The notes: generated by a model not told the origin, from the sequence alone. A stretch of DNA of 64,000 bases from Tetramitus jugosus (GCA_937625935.1 OW569353.1:1-64000), one strand, 5' to 3'; positions 19,381 to 29,834 are shown, numbered from the stretch's first letter. Numbers and translations: made by a program.

Positions 19381-19412
19381 TCCTACCTAGTTTCAACTTT
19401 GAACTAGGTATA

Positions 19413-19790
19413 TTAGTGAGCGCTGTTGCCTGCTTGATCTCTTTGTTCCTTGATGATGGCTTCTTTACCTTCTATGTTCACCGCAGCACGAACTCCATTT
19501 CCACACTGATACCAGAGAACGCACTCCACTTTTGTCCCTGGTTCCAAGAAACCAATACCCGGTGCGAACCGCAGATGAAATTGTTGCGGACCCAAGCATG
19601 GGATATTGGCAGTCGCCGCGAACGAATTGATGTCTTTCCAAGCGATGATAGTGCAGTTACTGATTGTTGTGCTGATTCTCGGGCGTATGAACACACTCTG
19701 GTTGATCGAAATTGGTAAGAAAATCAGCCCAATGCAAAAAATACAGCATAGGATTCCAATGTTGGCACAGGTCCTTATCATCTGCATCAT
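19413..19790 (-). CDS. Possible small single-pass membrane protein
   Basis: The frame starts at the ATG at 19790 and encodes 125 residues: an N-terminal hydrophobic segment (IGILCCIFCIGLIFLPI) and a soluble part with four further Cys. No family is recognised. It may be a decayed fragment, because it lies among broken LRR and transposase sequence and overlaps the end of the transposase remnant on the other strand. Confidence 0.35.
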   Translation of the reverse strand: MMQMIRTCANIGILCCIFCIGLIFLPISINQSVFIRPRISTTISNCTIIAWKDINSFAATANIPCLGPQQFHLRFAPGIGFLEPGTKVECVLWYQCGNGVRAAVNIEGKEAIIKEQRDQAGNSAH

Positions 19791-19859
19791 GACGCTCCTG
19801 TGTCCGATACTTTTGTGTGTGTTGATGGTCAGAATTTCTCAACGTCCATCCCCTCTGGA

Positions 19860-19992
19860 TTTCTAGTGCGTTGTTGTTGCCAGCTAAATGTGAAAAAGCT
19901 TGATCTGTGATTTGAATACGACCACTGATATTGAGTGAGTGAATACCAGTCAAGTGTCGAAATGCATTGTCTGTGATCTGAGTGCAACTCAT
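19860..19992 (-). pseudogene. Leucine-rich-repeat fragment
   Basis: From the ATG at 19992 about 40 residues form two LRR units: ITDNAFRHLTGIHSLNISG and ITDQAFSHLAG. After this the pattern stops and the frame becomes meaningless. Proteins with many ITD-x-AF-x-HL-x-GI repeats are large in amoebae, so this is a stub of a bigger gene, cut off by deletion or recombination. Confidence 0.5.
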
Positions 19993-20150
19993 ATCGTCTT
20001 ATCTATCACTTTGTTTCAGGATATCCCGATAGAGCTTGATGTCGATTTGACAATAAGCCGATAAGATTTGCTCGAAGCTGTTACTAATTATGTGAAGCAT
20101 GTGCCTCTGATATTTACTAGACAAAGAATCTTGTTGGACATGCAATTATG

Positions 20151-21329
20151 CTATTGTAACACACATAAATCCTCTCGCAACGAACTCCAAATACTCTTGC
20201 CCCTCAATTGTTTTTCTTCCCAATTTTGAACAAATGATTCAGCAATCTCAACTGCCCGACTCAAAAGATCAAGCGCTAAATTCTCAACACTTACTTCGCG
20301 TTTGTCCCACTGGGTGTAATTTTGAATTGGCTTCACCTTGTCAAATGCCAGATCAAATGTATTGAGGAGTTCCTCCTTCTTGCAGTCATAGAGATGCGTA
20401 GCTGCATATAAATCTCCCTCCTCTGCACCGTGACAATCAATTTTGGTCACTGCAAACAGTGGCTGGTATCCATACTCTACAAATAAATTTACAAAGTCTT
20501 CAAGTTCTGCAGGTATACGTCTCTGATTGGCTGGCACAACAAAAACGACACAATGAGGTACATCCCCAATGGATGCCTCTCCCTTGGCATTCCCATTGAG
20601 ACAGTCAGGGTCCAGGATAGCTGCAGGATTGCGAGACATGATCGAGTATAAATGATCCCACAGTGTCCAACTAGAGTAAGGTTTTTGTGTAATTTCGACA
20701 TCGTCTCTTGCTCTGCCATCTCTAATCGCTCGCACCTGTTCAATTTCTTCACCCAACAAGCTCTCTAGACCTCTCGTATCATATCCCTTGATCGTGTGAC
20801 AAGTATTGAGATAATAACCCTTCTTTTTCTTTGTAAAACTCATTGTTCTTGTATTTCCTACTCCGGCAACTGGCATTAGACCATAGTTTTGATGGAGAGC
20901 ACGATGAAAGGTTGATAGCAAACTCGATTTACCAGCTCCCTTCTCTCCCACCAACAAAATATTTAAATGACTGAGTGGAGGAGAAGCCAAGCGGTGATGA
21001 AGAGAGGACGATGTCCCGAATGTCTGATCGTCCCAATCACTTGATAACGCTGCATCATTGTCATCGAGTGTACCATCATCACCATCACCGCGATAATGTG
21101 AACCCACTTGGTACGTGTTCAAGTATTGAATAATGGAAGAGTTGGTCTGTGATGTGTTTAGATTATTGTTGTTGCTGCTACTACTGCTACTGCCCTTACT
21201 GCTCTTCATGTTCGACTGTTGTTGCTGATTTCTTCTTCTTGGTGGTGAAGAAGTTGTTGTTGTTGATTTTTTTGTGACTGATGAGCCATCCTCATCATCA
21301 TGATCTTCCACGTTGGTGGACCTTCTCAT
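20151..21329 (-). CDS. P-loop GTPase, IFI44-like
   Basis: The product is 392 residues from the ATG at 21329. The first 110 are disordered (Asp/Glu, Thr, Ser, Asn and Gln runs). The GTPase domain begins NILLVGEKGAGKSSLLS (Walker A/G1, near residue 128). It has a switch-type Thr segment, DTRG as G3, a VVFVVPANQRR strand, and TKID as G4 near residue 294. The order and the long insert between G1 and G3 resemble the interferon-induced protein 44 group, which despite its name occurs in many protists. GTP binding is well supported; the cellular role is unknown. It is the first unbroken gene next to the subtelomeric graveyard. Confidence 0.7.
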   Translation of the reverse strand: MRRSTNVEDHDDEDGSSVTKKSTTTTSSPPRRRNQQQQSNMKSSKGSSSSSSNNNNLNTSQTNSSIIQYLNTYQVGSHYRGDGDDGTLDDNDAALSSDWDDQTFGTSSSLHHRLASPPLSHLNILLVGEKGAGKSSLLSTFHRALHQNYGLMPVAGVGNTRTMSFTKKKKGYYLNTCHTIKGYDTRGLESLLGEEIEQVRAIRDGRARDDVEITQKPYSSWTLWDHLYSIMSRNPAAILDPDCLNGNAKGEASIGDVPHCVVFVVPANQRRIPAELEDFVNLFVEYGYQPLFAVTKIDCHGAEEGDLYAATHLYDCKKEELLNTFDLAFDKVKPIQNYTQWDKREVSVENLALDLLSRAVEIAESFVQNWEEKQLRGKSIWSSLREDLCVLQ

Positions 21330-21483
21330 TGTGTTGTGCTGTTCTGTTTTGGTTTATGTCAGTTTTTTCTTTTTTTTTGATGTTTGGGGCGATCTTCTGT
21401 CTTTCAAAGGCGACTCAGAACACAGTTTATTCCGAATGTGATATCTCCCGATTCCATAACACCAGACGTCCCTCCAAAGGGTA

Positions 21484-23001
21484 TCATATTTCAAAAAGTG
21501 CAGCCTGAATCCAGTTCGTTATATCAGTAATCACTTCCCTTAAACTCTGATCCCGAAGTAAAGCATGCTTCGATCTCGAATAAAACTTGATTTGCTTTAC
21601 GGAGCAAGGACTTGACTGGTAGAAGCGTAGAGCAGAGCTTTTCAAAGTAATGGTATCGCCATTGCAACAAGCCACGAATATGGGAAGTGCGACTCTAACT
21701 TTTGAGCTGAGTCCTACGTACTGTATAATATTTTGTACAATATTCTCACTCATTTTGTTCTTGATCTGACGTTCATACAAATTGGACGCCTGTTGTATGA
21801 CGTATTCAATACTTGAGTATTGACTGAAATTACCTGAGAGTAGAGCTATAACTCCAGAGTTTCGACTCATACTTTCAGGCTCATCTAGAATCCATTGATT
21901 CAATAGAATAAGACCTGAGACATTGATACCACATTCGTTGAAAGTGATTGGATTGGAGATGAACTGAACGGCCACAGATGCACCTAGTCCATTGCCACAA
22001 ATAAATAATCTTTGGTGTCGCAACAAGTGCGAAATTTGACTCTCATGTATGATATGACGCAGAGATTTGCAAAGTATTTGAGACACGTAGCGAATAGAAT
22101 CCACCTGAAACAAGTCTTGATACTCAAATTGAATTGATATGACATGAAATCCTTTGGAAACGAGATGTTTGGCAATTGGAGCAAAGCAGTCAATTGTCTC
22201 TGCAAAATTATTCAACAAGACAACGACGCCATTCTGTTGCATCAGAGATGTCGATATAAAATACTTCCAATGTGTCCACAAGGACCGCTCATTGTCAATC
22301 TCCATCGTACAGTCTCCATATTCATAACCCTCAAATGATAATGTTTTTGATTCTCCTCTGCACTCATTATCATTATTCGTAACATCATGTAGCATCATAT
22401 GATCATTCTCATCGTCAATATTCTCATCATTGTCATTCTCGTCATCATCCGGCATATCAAACATGCTCGACATGTCAACATGACCCATAGGAGTCCGTAT
22501 TGAACACGAGTCATGCAACAAATCTTGCATTTCAGAATATTCATCCGATAGATCATTCTCATCTTGCATGACCGATGTCGTCATCATCATTGTCGATGGT
22601 TTTGATATTGTTGTTGTTGTCGGTGCTGTTTTAAATGAGCTATTGTGATTGACTGATGCTCCTCCATGGACAGTATTTGATGGTGCATGATTCCTATGAC
22701 CTAAATTTTCATTATTGATGTAATGACTGTATGGTGTCGTTGATGATGTCAACAAGTTTTCATTGACCCAAGTCTCATTGTTCTGCAAAAAGGCGGCAGT
22801 GTCTTGTTTTTGCTTTTGACATTGAGTCCTATAGAGCATCACATCACGTTCATACGCTTGTCTCTCGGGAGTCGTATGACTTGAAGGCAATGGTGAAGGG
22901 GAGGAGAAGGAGGGGGAACGAGTGGAAAGAAACATGTCATTGTCTGGATCGAGTGAGTCTCTGTCCGACTCACTCACACTTGAAAACATTCTTTTCATCA
23001 T
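21484..23001 (-). CDS. Alpha/beta hydrolase-like protein with altered nucleophile elbow
   Basis: The product is 505 residues. The N-terminal 230 are low-complexity (Ser, Thr, Asn, Asp/Glu and Met/His runs). A hydrolase fold follows: GVVVLLNNFAETIDCFAPIA, a hidden-strand LxxxGFHVISIQF, then the nucleophile elbow FICGNGLGASVAVQF. In this family the elbow is G-x-S-x-G; here the Ser position is Asn (GNGLG). A candidate acid (CCNGDTIT) and His (SRSKHALLRD) are in the usual places near the C-terminus. The protein may be a catalytically dead hydrolase or may use a different mechanism. It lies 154 bp upstream of the GTPase gene on the same strand. Confidence 0.7.
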   Translation of the reverse strand: MMKRMFSSVSESDRDSLDPDNDMFLSTRSPSFSSPSPLPSSHTTPERQAYERDVMLYRTQCQKQKQDTAAFLQNNETWVNENLLTSSTTPYSHYINNENLGHRNHAPSNTVHGGASVNHNSSFKTAPTTTTISKPSTMMMTTSVMQDENDLSDEYSEMQDLLHDSCSIRTPMGHVDMSSMFDMPDDDENDNDENIDDENDHMMLHDVTNNDNECRGESKTLSFEGYEYGDCTMEIDNERSLWTHWKYFISTSLMQQNGVVVLLNNFAETIDCFAPIAKHLVSKGFHVISIQFEYQDLFQVDSIRYVSQILCKSLRHIIHESQISHLLRHQRLFICGNGLGASVAVQFISNPITFNECGINVSGLILLNQWILDEPESMSRNSGVIALLSGNFSQYSSIEYVIQQASNLYERQIKNKMSENIVQNIIQYVGLSSKVRVALPIFVACCNGDTITLKSSALRFYQSSPCSVKQIKFYSRSKHALLRDQSLREVITDITNWIQAALFEI

Positions 23002-23263
23002 CCTTGCGTGCTGATAAATAAATAAACATTCAAGTTTTGGTTGGTGGGATGATCGAGGTCAGGATTTTGAGTATGATATGGTTGGATGATGATGGAGTGT
23101 TGTGTGGTGGGTGGTGTGATTTGGATTTTTGATTTGGGGTGTTTGTCAGTTGATTTGAGTGGCTTTTGTTTGTGTGGGCGGTTTATCCCTTGTGTGTTTC
23201 CAGTTTATGCGAGAATCATGATTGGTTTATTGATTGGGTTGTTGGTTGTGTGGACTAGTCTTG

Positions 23264-25888
23264 TTATCCATTGACGAAATACCTCCAGAATTCCTCAGGT
23301 TCTTCATCTTGTTCGACAATGACAACCTTTGTCGTGGTGGATGCCATTTGCTTGTGTCTCAGGAAGTCATCAGCAACCTGTTGACCTGCTTCTTGGAAGG
23401 ACTTGTTAACTTCACTCGCAAAGCCTTCACCAACCCAAATATACAGCAAGTTTTGGTCCAACCGTGGATGGAGAACATATGCTTCATCATCATTCAAATC
23501 TTCACTATCAAAGTTATCTATCATTTCCATTCCAGGATACACATACAGATCGGCATTTTCCAACTCCTCATCACTATCGTCAAGCTCCTCTTCATTGTGT
23601 TGATTTATAGGGGTGGCATCTGGTTGAGTCACGTCCGGTTCCAGATCCAAATAGTCCAAGTCTGGATATGGTTGAGCTGCATCTGCACTCAGCATAATCT
23701 TGGTATCAATTTTAACTGTACTTCGTGCAGATTCAAACTCTGATGTCTCCTGTCCCTCCTGTATGATCTTAATGCTTGTTTCATCATTACCCATATACAA
23801 TTTAAGTTGTTGAACAAACTTTTGAGCTTCAACAATTATGTTCTTGCTCTTTGACCCGACCCACAGATAGATGATGTTCAATGGAGAGCTATGCAACACA
23901 AAGCAAGTTCTTGAATCCAAAACATTGGTATAACACAACTTTGGTACGCAGTGCTTATGTTCCAGGTATCTATCATTCTGTGGAGAGATGCGGAATAGTT
24001 GGGTGTGTGACTCCAGAATCATTTTCTCCCATTGAATCAGCTGCACGATAAATCCAGGATTTGGAGAGGCAACAGGACGTCTCAACTTGACATCCTCCAT
24101 CACAGTATTAAACTTTTGCTTCAGCTTCCACATGAGATATGAAATTGTTAATGTTGTGGAGCGAGAAACTCCCTCATAACAATGAATATAAACCTTTCCA
24201 CCATTGATTCTTGCTTTCTCAATAAAGTCGATCACACCAAAGAAAGTACCTAGAATGGATTCATTTCCGGCATCATACAAATTCAACACATGATAGTTAA
24301 AGTCGTCTGGGAAGTACACATCACAAACTACCTTGGCTGCGTTGACAATATGCGTTATTCCATTCTTTTGCAAGATTTCCTTGTTTCTTGCAACCAAATC
24401 ACTGCCTAAATATACATAATCATAAATCTGAGAGCAAACTTTTCGATAATATACAACAAGCTCATTTCCACTCAAGCATCGCTCAGGAAGGGTTTGTTGT
24501 TGCATCCTTCTGGGTGTTGGAGAAGGATCATGTCTTTCACCGAGATCTACACTACCAAGATTGACACGCAACCTATCTCTGTCAGTGCTCATGGATCTAC
24601 CACTTGAAGGTAGAGAGGTTGGAATGGATCTAGGTGTTGACAATGAACTTGGAGTACCTTGTGAGTCAACAGAAGACAAAGTCTTCAACTGACGCTTAGA
24701 GTCACTTGTCTTGATGCCTTCTGGTGGGGGTCTCTTTCGAGGCGATGGTAGATTTAAAGATGGCATTGCAGTAGGGATCTTTGCCATTTGAATTTTGAAA
24801 GTTTTCGGTAACACTTGAGAATAACTGACAGATCTATCAAATCGGAGCTCTCCAGCATTCTCCTGCAAAGGATTGGCCCTGGAGGTTGTGGGTCTCTCTG
24901 GTGAACTTTGAGGAGAATTCATTGGTGATGCTTTCATATCTGTATCATCATCATCATCTGACAGCGCACTCATACCGTCAATACTGAGGAACGACTGATT
25001 ATTATCACCTGGTGGTAATTGCAACAAGGATCTGAATGCGATATCTGGCTCATCCTCACCATCTTCTCCAGTCTCTCCACTACAATCATTCTTTGCCAAA
25101 CTTCTGAACAAGTGACAATGTTGATACAGAGACATGAATAGGGCAACTGAAGAAGAAGATGTGTTGTGCAATTGGGCTGACTTTGAACGAACTGGAGGTA
25201 CATCATCCACAAAGTATCGAGTAATGGTTTCTGGCTTTCCAGCATAAAACATGTTCTGAGTGATTTTGTTGTTCAACAATCGTCTCTCCATCTCATATCC
25301 CTTGGTAATAGCAAATGCTTGAGTGCTCACAGAGGATGACTTTCCGTGCCACAAATACAAATCATAGTGAATTTCCTGTTGAGAATCACTTTTGGTTGCA
25401 CCAACATTATTGGGATTGTAAATTCTACTATTGAAAAATATGGTTTGGAGGTCATGAGTTGAAAATTTGTGCTCTGTTCCTCTGGGAGTCAATTGCTCTG
25501 AAGTAGAGATGGCCAATTTCAAGAGAGAGGACTGCAATTTACCCACATTCTTGTCCTTGCTGCTCATGTGCAGAGGAGATGGCTCAACAACAGTCTGTAC
25601 ATTGGACACATGTGAAGAGGAGCGATTTTTTTGTCGGAACAAATGAAGTACAATGTAGCATTGTGTGCTATCAAAAGAGGAAAAGCTATTGTTTGTGAAA
25701 TCTACTGGCAGGGTATCAGACTCTAGTGGGTCATCTTTGCGCGCCTTAAATGCCCATGCCTTTATGTTGCTTGAGAATTGTGAACAATCATCATAGTCAA
25801 CAGTGTCAGTGGAAGCGGATTGAGGGTCAAGTGCAAATAAGTCACCCAGAGAACGAGGACAAGTATCAACTGATATGTGATTGCCCAT
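23264..25888 (-). CDS. Dual-specificity phosphatase flanked by gelsolin-like modules (MKP1-like)
   Basis: The product is 874 residues. An N-terminal gelsolin-like module spans about residues 60-215 (TQCYIVLHLF, YDLYLWHGKSSS). A Ser/Pro-rich linker with probable phosphosites follows to about 480. A dual-specificity phosphatase domain spans about 485-630 with the full active-site loop HCYEGVSRSTT near 569. Two further gelsolin-like modules follow (IIYLWVGSKS near 671, LLYIWVGEGF near 816). Plant MAP-kinase phosphatase MKP1 also joins a DSP to gelsolin-like sequence, so a role in down-regulating a MAP kinase, perhaps tied to actin or calcium, is reasonable. Catalytic residues look complete. The third, C-terminal module after an acidic linker is an addition to the MKP1 layout as I know it. 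Confidence 0.85.
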   Translation of the reverse strand: MGNHISVDTCPRSLGDLFALDPQSASTDTVDYDDCSQFSSNIKAWAFKARKDDPLESDTLPVDFTNNSFSSFDSTQCYIVLHLFRQKNRSSSHVSNVQTVVEPSPLHMSSKDKNVGKLQSSLLKLAISTSEQLTPRGTEHKFSTHDLQTIFFNSRIYNPNNVGATKSDSQQEIHYDLYLWHGKSSSVSTQAFAITKGYEMERRLLNNKITQNMFYAGKPETITRYFVDDVPPVRSKSAQLHNTSSSSVALFMSLYQHCHLFRSLAKNDCSGETGEDGEDEPDIAFRSLLQLPPGDNNQSFLSIDGMSALSDDDDDTDMKASPMNSPQSSPERPTTSRANPLQENAGELRFDRSVSYSQVLPKTFKIQMAKIPTAMPSLNLPSPRKRPPPEGIKTSDSKRQLKTLSSVDSQGTPSSLSTPRSIPTSLPSSGRSMSTDRDRLRVNLGSVDLGERHDPSPTPRRMQQQTLPERCLSGNELVVYYRKVCSQIYDYVYLGSDLVARNKEILQKNGITHIVNAAKVVCDVYFPDDFNYHVLNLYDAGNESILGTFFGVIDFIEKARINGGKVYIHCYEGVSRSTTLTISYLMWKLKQKFNTVMEDVKLRRPVASPNPGFIVQLIQWEKMILESHTQLFRISPQNDRYLEHKHCVPKLCYTNVLDSRTCFVLHSSPLNIIYLWVGSKSKNIIVEAQKFVQQLKLYMGNDETSIKIIQEGQETSEFESARSTVKIDTKIMLSADAAQPYPDLDYLDLEPDVTQPDATPINQHNEEELDDSDEELENADLYVYPGMEMIDNFDSEDLNDDEAYVLHPRLDQNLLYIWVGEGFASEVNKSFQEAGQQVADDFLRHKQMASTTTKVVIVEQDEEPEEFWRYFVNG

Positions 25889-26356
25889 TGTGGTGTGTTG
25901 CTTTGTGTGAGATATTATACAACTATAATAATATTATTACAGAGTGATTCTTCTTGCTATTCTGACAGTTGTTTTTGTTGGAGTCACCCCTCAAAAATTG
26001 AAAACTGATGGCAATTCTCCAACGTCCAGCGGAGAAACAGAAGAAGCGGTTGAGGCAAGGCCGTCATTCGTGATGCACTATCGACGAACATGGATGCTCT
26101 CGGTGGTTGGTACCAAGTCTATGTTAGTTGAAAGCGACTCTGCATCGCTCTCCTGTCTTTTCTGAGATGTCGTCCGTTGGTTCACATACAAAATTCTTTG
26201 CTCGATTCGAACATGAACCTCAGGAATGAAAATAGATGTTGAGAAGACCTCATCTTGATTTTGATAAAAAAAAAGCATTCAAATCTCAAATCACAAACAC
26301 CAAACAACAAGCATCACCTTTGTCCACCACACTCACCAGTGCACACATCAACAAAA

Positions 26357-28803
26357 ATGAATGTCAATCGATTCAAGAAGGCTATGGCAGCCAATTTGAA
26401 CAAACTTGATCAAAAGTTTGACGAGTTCAAATCCACTGCTTCTCAAAACTTGCAAAATTTTCAACGTTCTAGAGAAGATTGGGGTGCTGAAGATTTGAAT
26501 CCCATGGGTAGCGCCAACAATTTCCCAGTCGATGTTCCACCAACGTTGGACATCAATGGACAAACCTATCGTATTACAAAACTGTTGGACGAAGGTGGTT
26601 ATTCATTTGTTTTTACTGTACGTGATGTAAACAGTGGAAAGGAGTATGCATTGAAGAGATTATTGATTCAGGAGGAAGAAATGATGAAGGTTGCAATGAA
26701 CGAAATTAAAGTGATGGAGCAAGTGAACGGACATCCTAATATCATCAATTTTGAGGGGTACAAGAAAATTGCAAAGGGCAATAATCATAATGAGCTTTAT
26801 ATTCTGATGGAGTTGGCAGAAGGTATGACGATGACTGTGTTTTTGTTTCTTTGACGACACACATAGAGGATTATTGCGTGTGACTCATCATTATGTTCTT
26901 CTGTTGTTCTTTTTTTTTTCAAAATCATGATGATTGGATCTATGATGTCTAAACGAATAATCTGACAGATTCCTTAATCTCTGTCATGCAAAAGAAGGCA
27001 GACTATGGTGAGCATTTTAAGGAGGATGAATTGTTGAAGACCTTTTTGCAAATATGTAAGGCTGTGAGTCACATGCACTCACAAAATCCTCCCATCTCCC
27101 ACAGAGACTTGAAGGTGGAGAACGTGTTGATCAGTTCCGACGGTTTATATAAGCTTTGCGACTTTGGCAGTTGTACAACAGCTGTTTACACATTGGAGGA
27201 CAAGAGTGAGAAGATGATTGCTGAGGAAGATATTCAAAAAAATACAACAATGGCTTATAGAGCACCCGAAATGGCAGATCTATACAGTGGTTGGCCAATT
27301 GATGAGAAGGCTGATGTGTGGGCCCTGGGCTGCGTTTTGTACAAAATGTGTTACTTTGTCGGTCCATTTGAAGAGGCTTCAACTCTTCAGATCATTAACT
27401 GTAAGTATAGAATTCCAAGCGACAATGTATACTCGAACAAGGTGTTGGATTTGATCAAATATATGCTGGAGGTGAATCCAGAGAAGAGACCATCTGTTTT
27501 TGATGTCCTTGAAAGAGTAGCAGGACTGTTGGGAGTAGAGGTAAGCGTGAGTAGACCTGCTGCTAGAACGCGACCAACCAAGCCTGTCGCATCATCAGGA
27601 CTGAATGTCAGAGCAAACAAGTCATCTAATACTACTGTGAGAAGACCTGCTACTCACAGCAGAACAAGTAGCTCCTCCGGCAGTTTCTCTGCTCCAAAGA
27701 GTAATAATGCACAAGCAAGTGGTGGAGATTTGTTTGGAATGATTGACTGGTTCGAAAGCGATGGCAAGACTGTGCAACAAACTTCCAATTCACCTGCCCC
27801 AAAGGTAACTGTATCACCAACATCCAACTCCTTTAATGGTTTTGGTGATGAAGATGATTCATGGACTGCTGATTTCTCTCAATTGGAAGTCAGTCCTGCC
27901 CAAGAAAGACAACCTGTACCACAACTATCAAATGTGAAGAGAGTGTCTCCTATTGCACCACCATCACCAAAGGGAACTCCATCACAACATATTCGTCAGC
28001 CAAGTAACACCAGTTTTACAAGTATTCCTAGTCCAAAGAGCGGTACTAGTCTTGGAGATGATTTATTTAACCAATTGGATTGGCAAGATAGTGGCAGCAA
28101 CAGCAGCATCAGCCCTCAAGCTGTTACCTCACCTCATAGAAGAACACAAAGTTCACAGTCAGGTGATTTCAATCTGGACAGTCTGTTCTCCGTTCCAGAT
28201 AGCGAACCAAGTATCGGCAAGATTCTATCATTACCTGGAAATAGAGCTTGTGCCGATTGTAACACTAGAGATCCAAAGACTGCTATTGTTAATTTGGGTA
28301 TACTCGTGTGTGATGCATGCGCCAATGTTCATCGTACTTTGGGTGAACCAGTGAGTAGAGTAAATCCATTGGATGATACCCTCACCAGGGATCAAATCAA
28401 ATACATGTCCAGTGTTGGTAACGATAGAGCAAATCAATTTTGGGAAGCCACACTGAATGATCCGAATGTAAAGCCTCAGAACTCTGCTAACGTTGGTGCC
28501 CTGAACACCTATATCAGAAACAAATATCTTGGCAAGAGGTTTGCACCATTTAACGCTCATAGAGTGGGTCCAATGCCTCGCAGTGTATCTGGTGGTCTAA
28601 ATCCAGGACCAATGGCAAACTCCGGCTTCCCACAACCTCGTCCACAACAACAGGGAATGATGATGAATCCAGGACCAAATCACTTCAACAATACCTCTCC
28701 AACAGGCATGATATCTCCCATGTCACCACATCACCAAAGAATGAATAGCAACAGCAGCAGCGGAAGTGACATAAGCTTTGATGCGTTCAAAATCATGAAA
28801 TAA
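26357..28803 (+). CDS. NAK-family protein kinase fused to a C-terminal ArfGAP domain
   Basis: Two exons, 26357-26822 and 26969-28803, flank a 146-bp GT-AG intron in phase 1 and give 766 residues. The kinase (about residues 65-355) has a Gly loop LLDEGGYSFVF, the VAIK-type Lys in EYALKRL, HRDLKVENV near 199 and DFGS. It also has the NAK-family signature AYRAPEMADLYSGWPI followed by ADVWALGCVLYKMCYF, as in AAK1, BIKE and GAK. After a Ser/Pro-rich linker comes an ArfGAP zinc finger (about 565-690): CADCNTRDPKTAIVNLG, CDAC, HRTLG with the catalytic-type Arg. The linker has DLFGMIDWF and DLFNQLDWQ repeats that may bind coat proteins. Kinase and ArfGAP both act in clathrin and coat traffic, so one protein may couple adaptor phosphorylation to Arf-GTP hydrolysis. 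The usual Trp of the ArfGAP finger is absent. Confidence 0.9.
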
Positions 28804-28922
28804 AGCTTGTGCTTTGTCAAAGGAACCTGGACTGTTTGTGTAGATGTCCGACTGGCTCGGCGAAATTAAAATTGTAATGGGTGTTTGTAAGACAAAAAAA
28901 ACGCAAACACACAAGAGAAAAA

Positions 28923-29540
28923 ATGTTGTCACGCCTTTCTTCTTTCGCTGTCAATGCAGCCAAATCATCATCTGTTCGCAATGTTCACCGTGCAGTTGTT
29001 CCATCACCATTATCATCAGCAATCGTATCAGTGAGAAGATCTTACACTACTCTGAGCGCTGAAGAAATCCACAAGCAATTGCTCTCGAAAAAAACAGCAG
29101 CAGTCAAAGCACACTCTGCTGAGCCAGTCGAAGTTGATGTCGCTGTTCAATCAGTCAGTAACGAGCAAGACAAGGCAGCTTTCAAGACCCTAACTGGTCT
29201 TCCAGAGAAGCAACACAACAGAAAAGTCATTATTCATCAACCAGCGAGAACTGCAATGCAACAAGGTGTTGCCAAGCATCAAAAATGGAGAATGGAATGG
29301 GTGAGAGATGCTGATTATGGTAAGCGTTGGGCTGATCCATTGATGGGATGGACCGCCTCTTCTGATCCATTGAATACAACTTACTTGTATTTTGACTCAT
29401 TGGAGAATGCTGTCAAGTATGCTGAGAGACTCGGTTATACCTATACTGTGGAGGTTGCTGCTGAAGATAATGACATACCAGAAAGGGCATACTCTGACAA
29501 ATTTACCTATGTGAAACCAGAGGAATCGGAACAATGGTAG
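28923..29540 (+). CDS. NDUFS4: NADH:ubiquinone oxidoreductase subunit NDUFS4 (18 kDa, complex I)
   Basis: The product is 205 residues from the ATG at 28923. The N-terminal 40 residues are rich in Arg, Ser and Ala without acids (MLSRLSSFAVNAAKSS), a typical mitochondrial targeting presequence. The C-terminal 100 residues match the complex I NDUFS4 family: RKVIIHQPARTAMQQG, WRMEWVRDADYGKRWADPLMGW, then DPLNTTYLYFDSLENAVKYAERLGY. NDUFS4 is an accessory subunit at the matrix arm near the NADH-binding module. Its presence implies aerobic mitochondria with complex I. The gene starts 119 bp after the kinase-ArfGAP stop. Confidence 0.93.
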   Translation: MLSRLSSFAVNAAKSSSVRNVHRAVVPSPLSSAIVSVRRSYTTLSAEEIHKQLLSKKTAAVKAHSAEPVEVDVAVQSVSNEQDKAAFKTLTGLPEKQHNRKVIIHQPARTAMQQGVAKHQKWRMEWVRDADYGKRWADPLMGWTASSDPLNTTYLYFDSLENAVKYAERLGYTYTVEVAAEDNDIPERAYSDKFTYVKPEESEQW

Positions 29541-29834
29541 AAAACCAACAACAACCAACAGCAATAACAATAAGCAGGAGAGAGCTCAACTCAACCACTC
29601 GTCAAACCACTCACATACACACAACAGGAAAGAGATTTAAACACACAAGGCATTATATTCAACAAAGGAGGAGAAGAACTTATTTCGTGTAAAATCAAAA
29701 CGCCTAACCTTCACACAACAGAATTGACTCAACAAATTCTCCGTCCTCTTGTCAATCAAACTTGTAAAAAAACAAACAGGTCAGTGACACCAAAAAACAA
29801 ACAACAACAAAAAGCACCCGAATCATTTGTCGTC

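Noticed and set aside
26822-26968. Frameshift in the kinase gene
   Set aside because: A GT-AG intron in phase 1 restores the kinase domain exactly between ELAE and DSLISVMQ.
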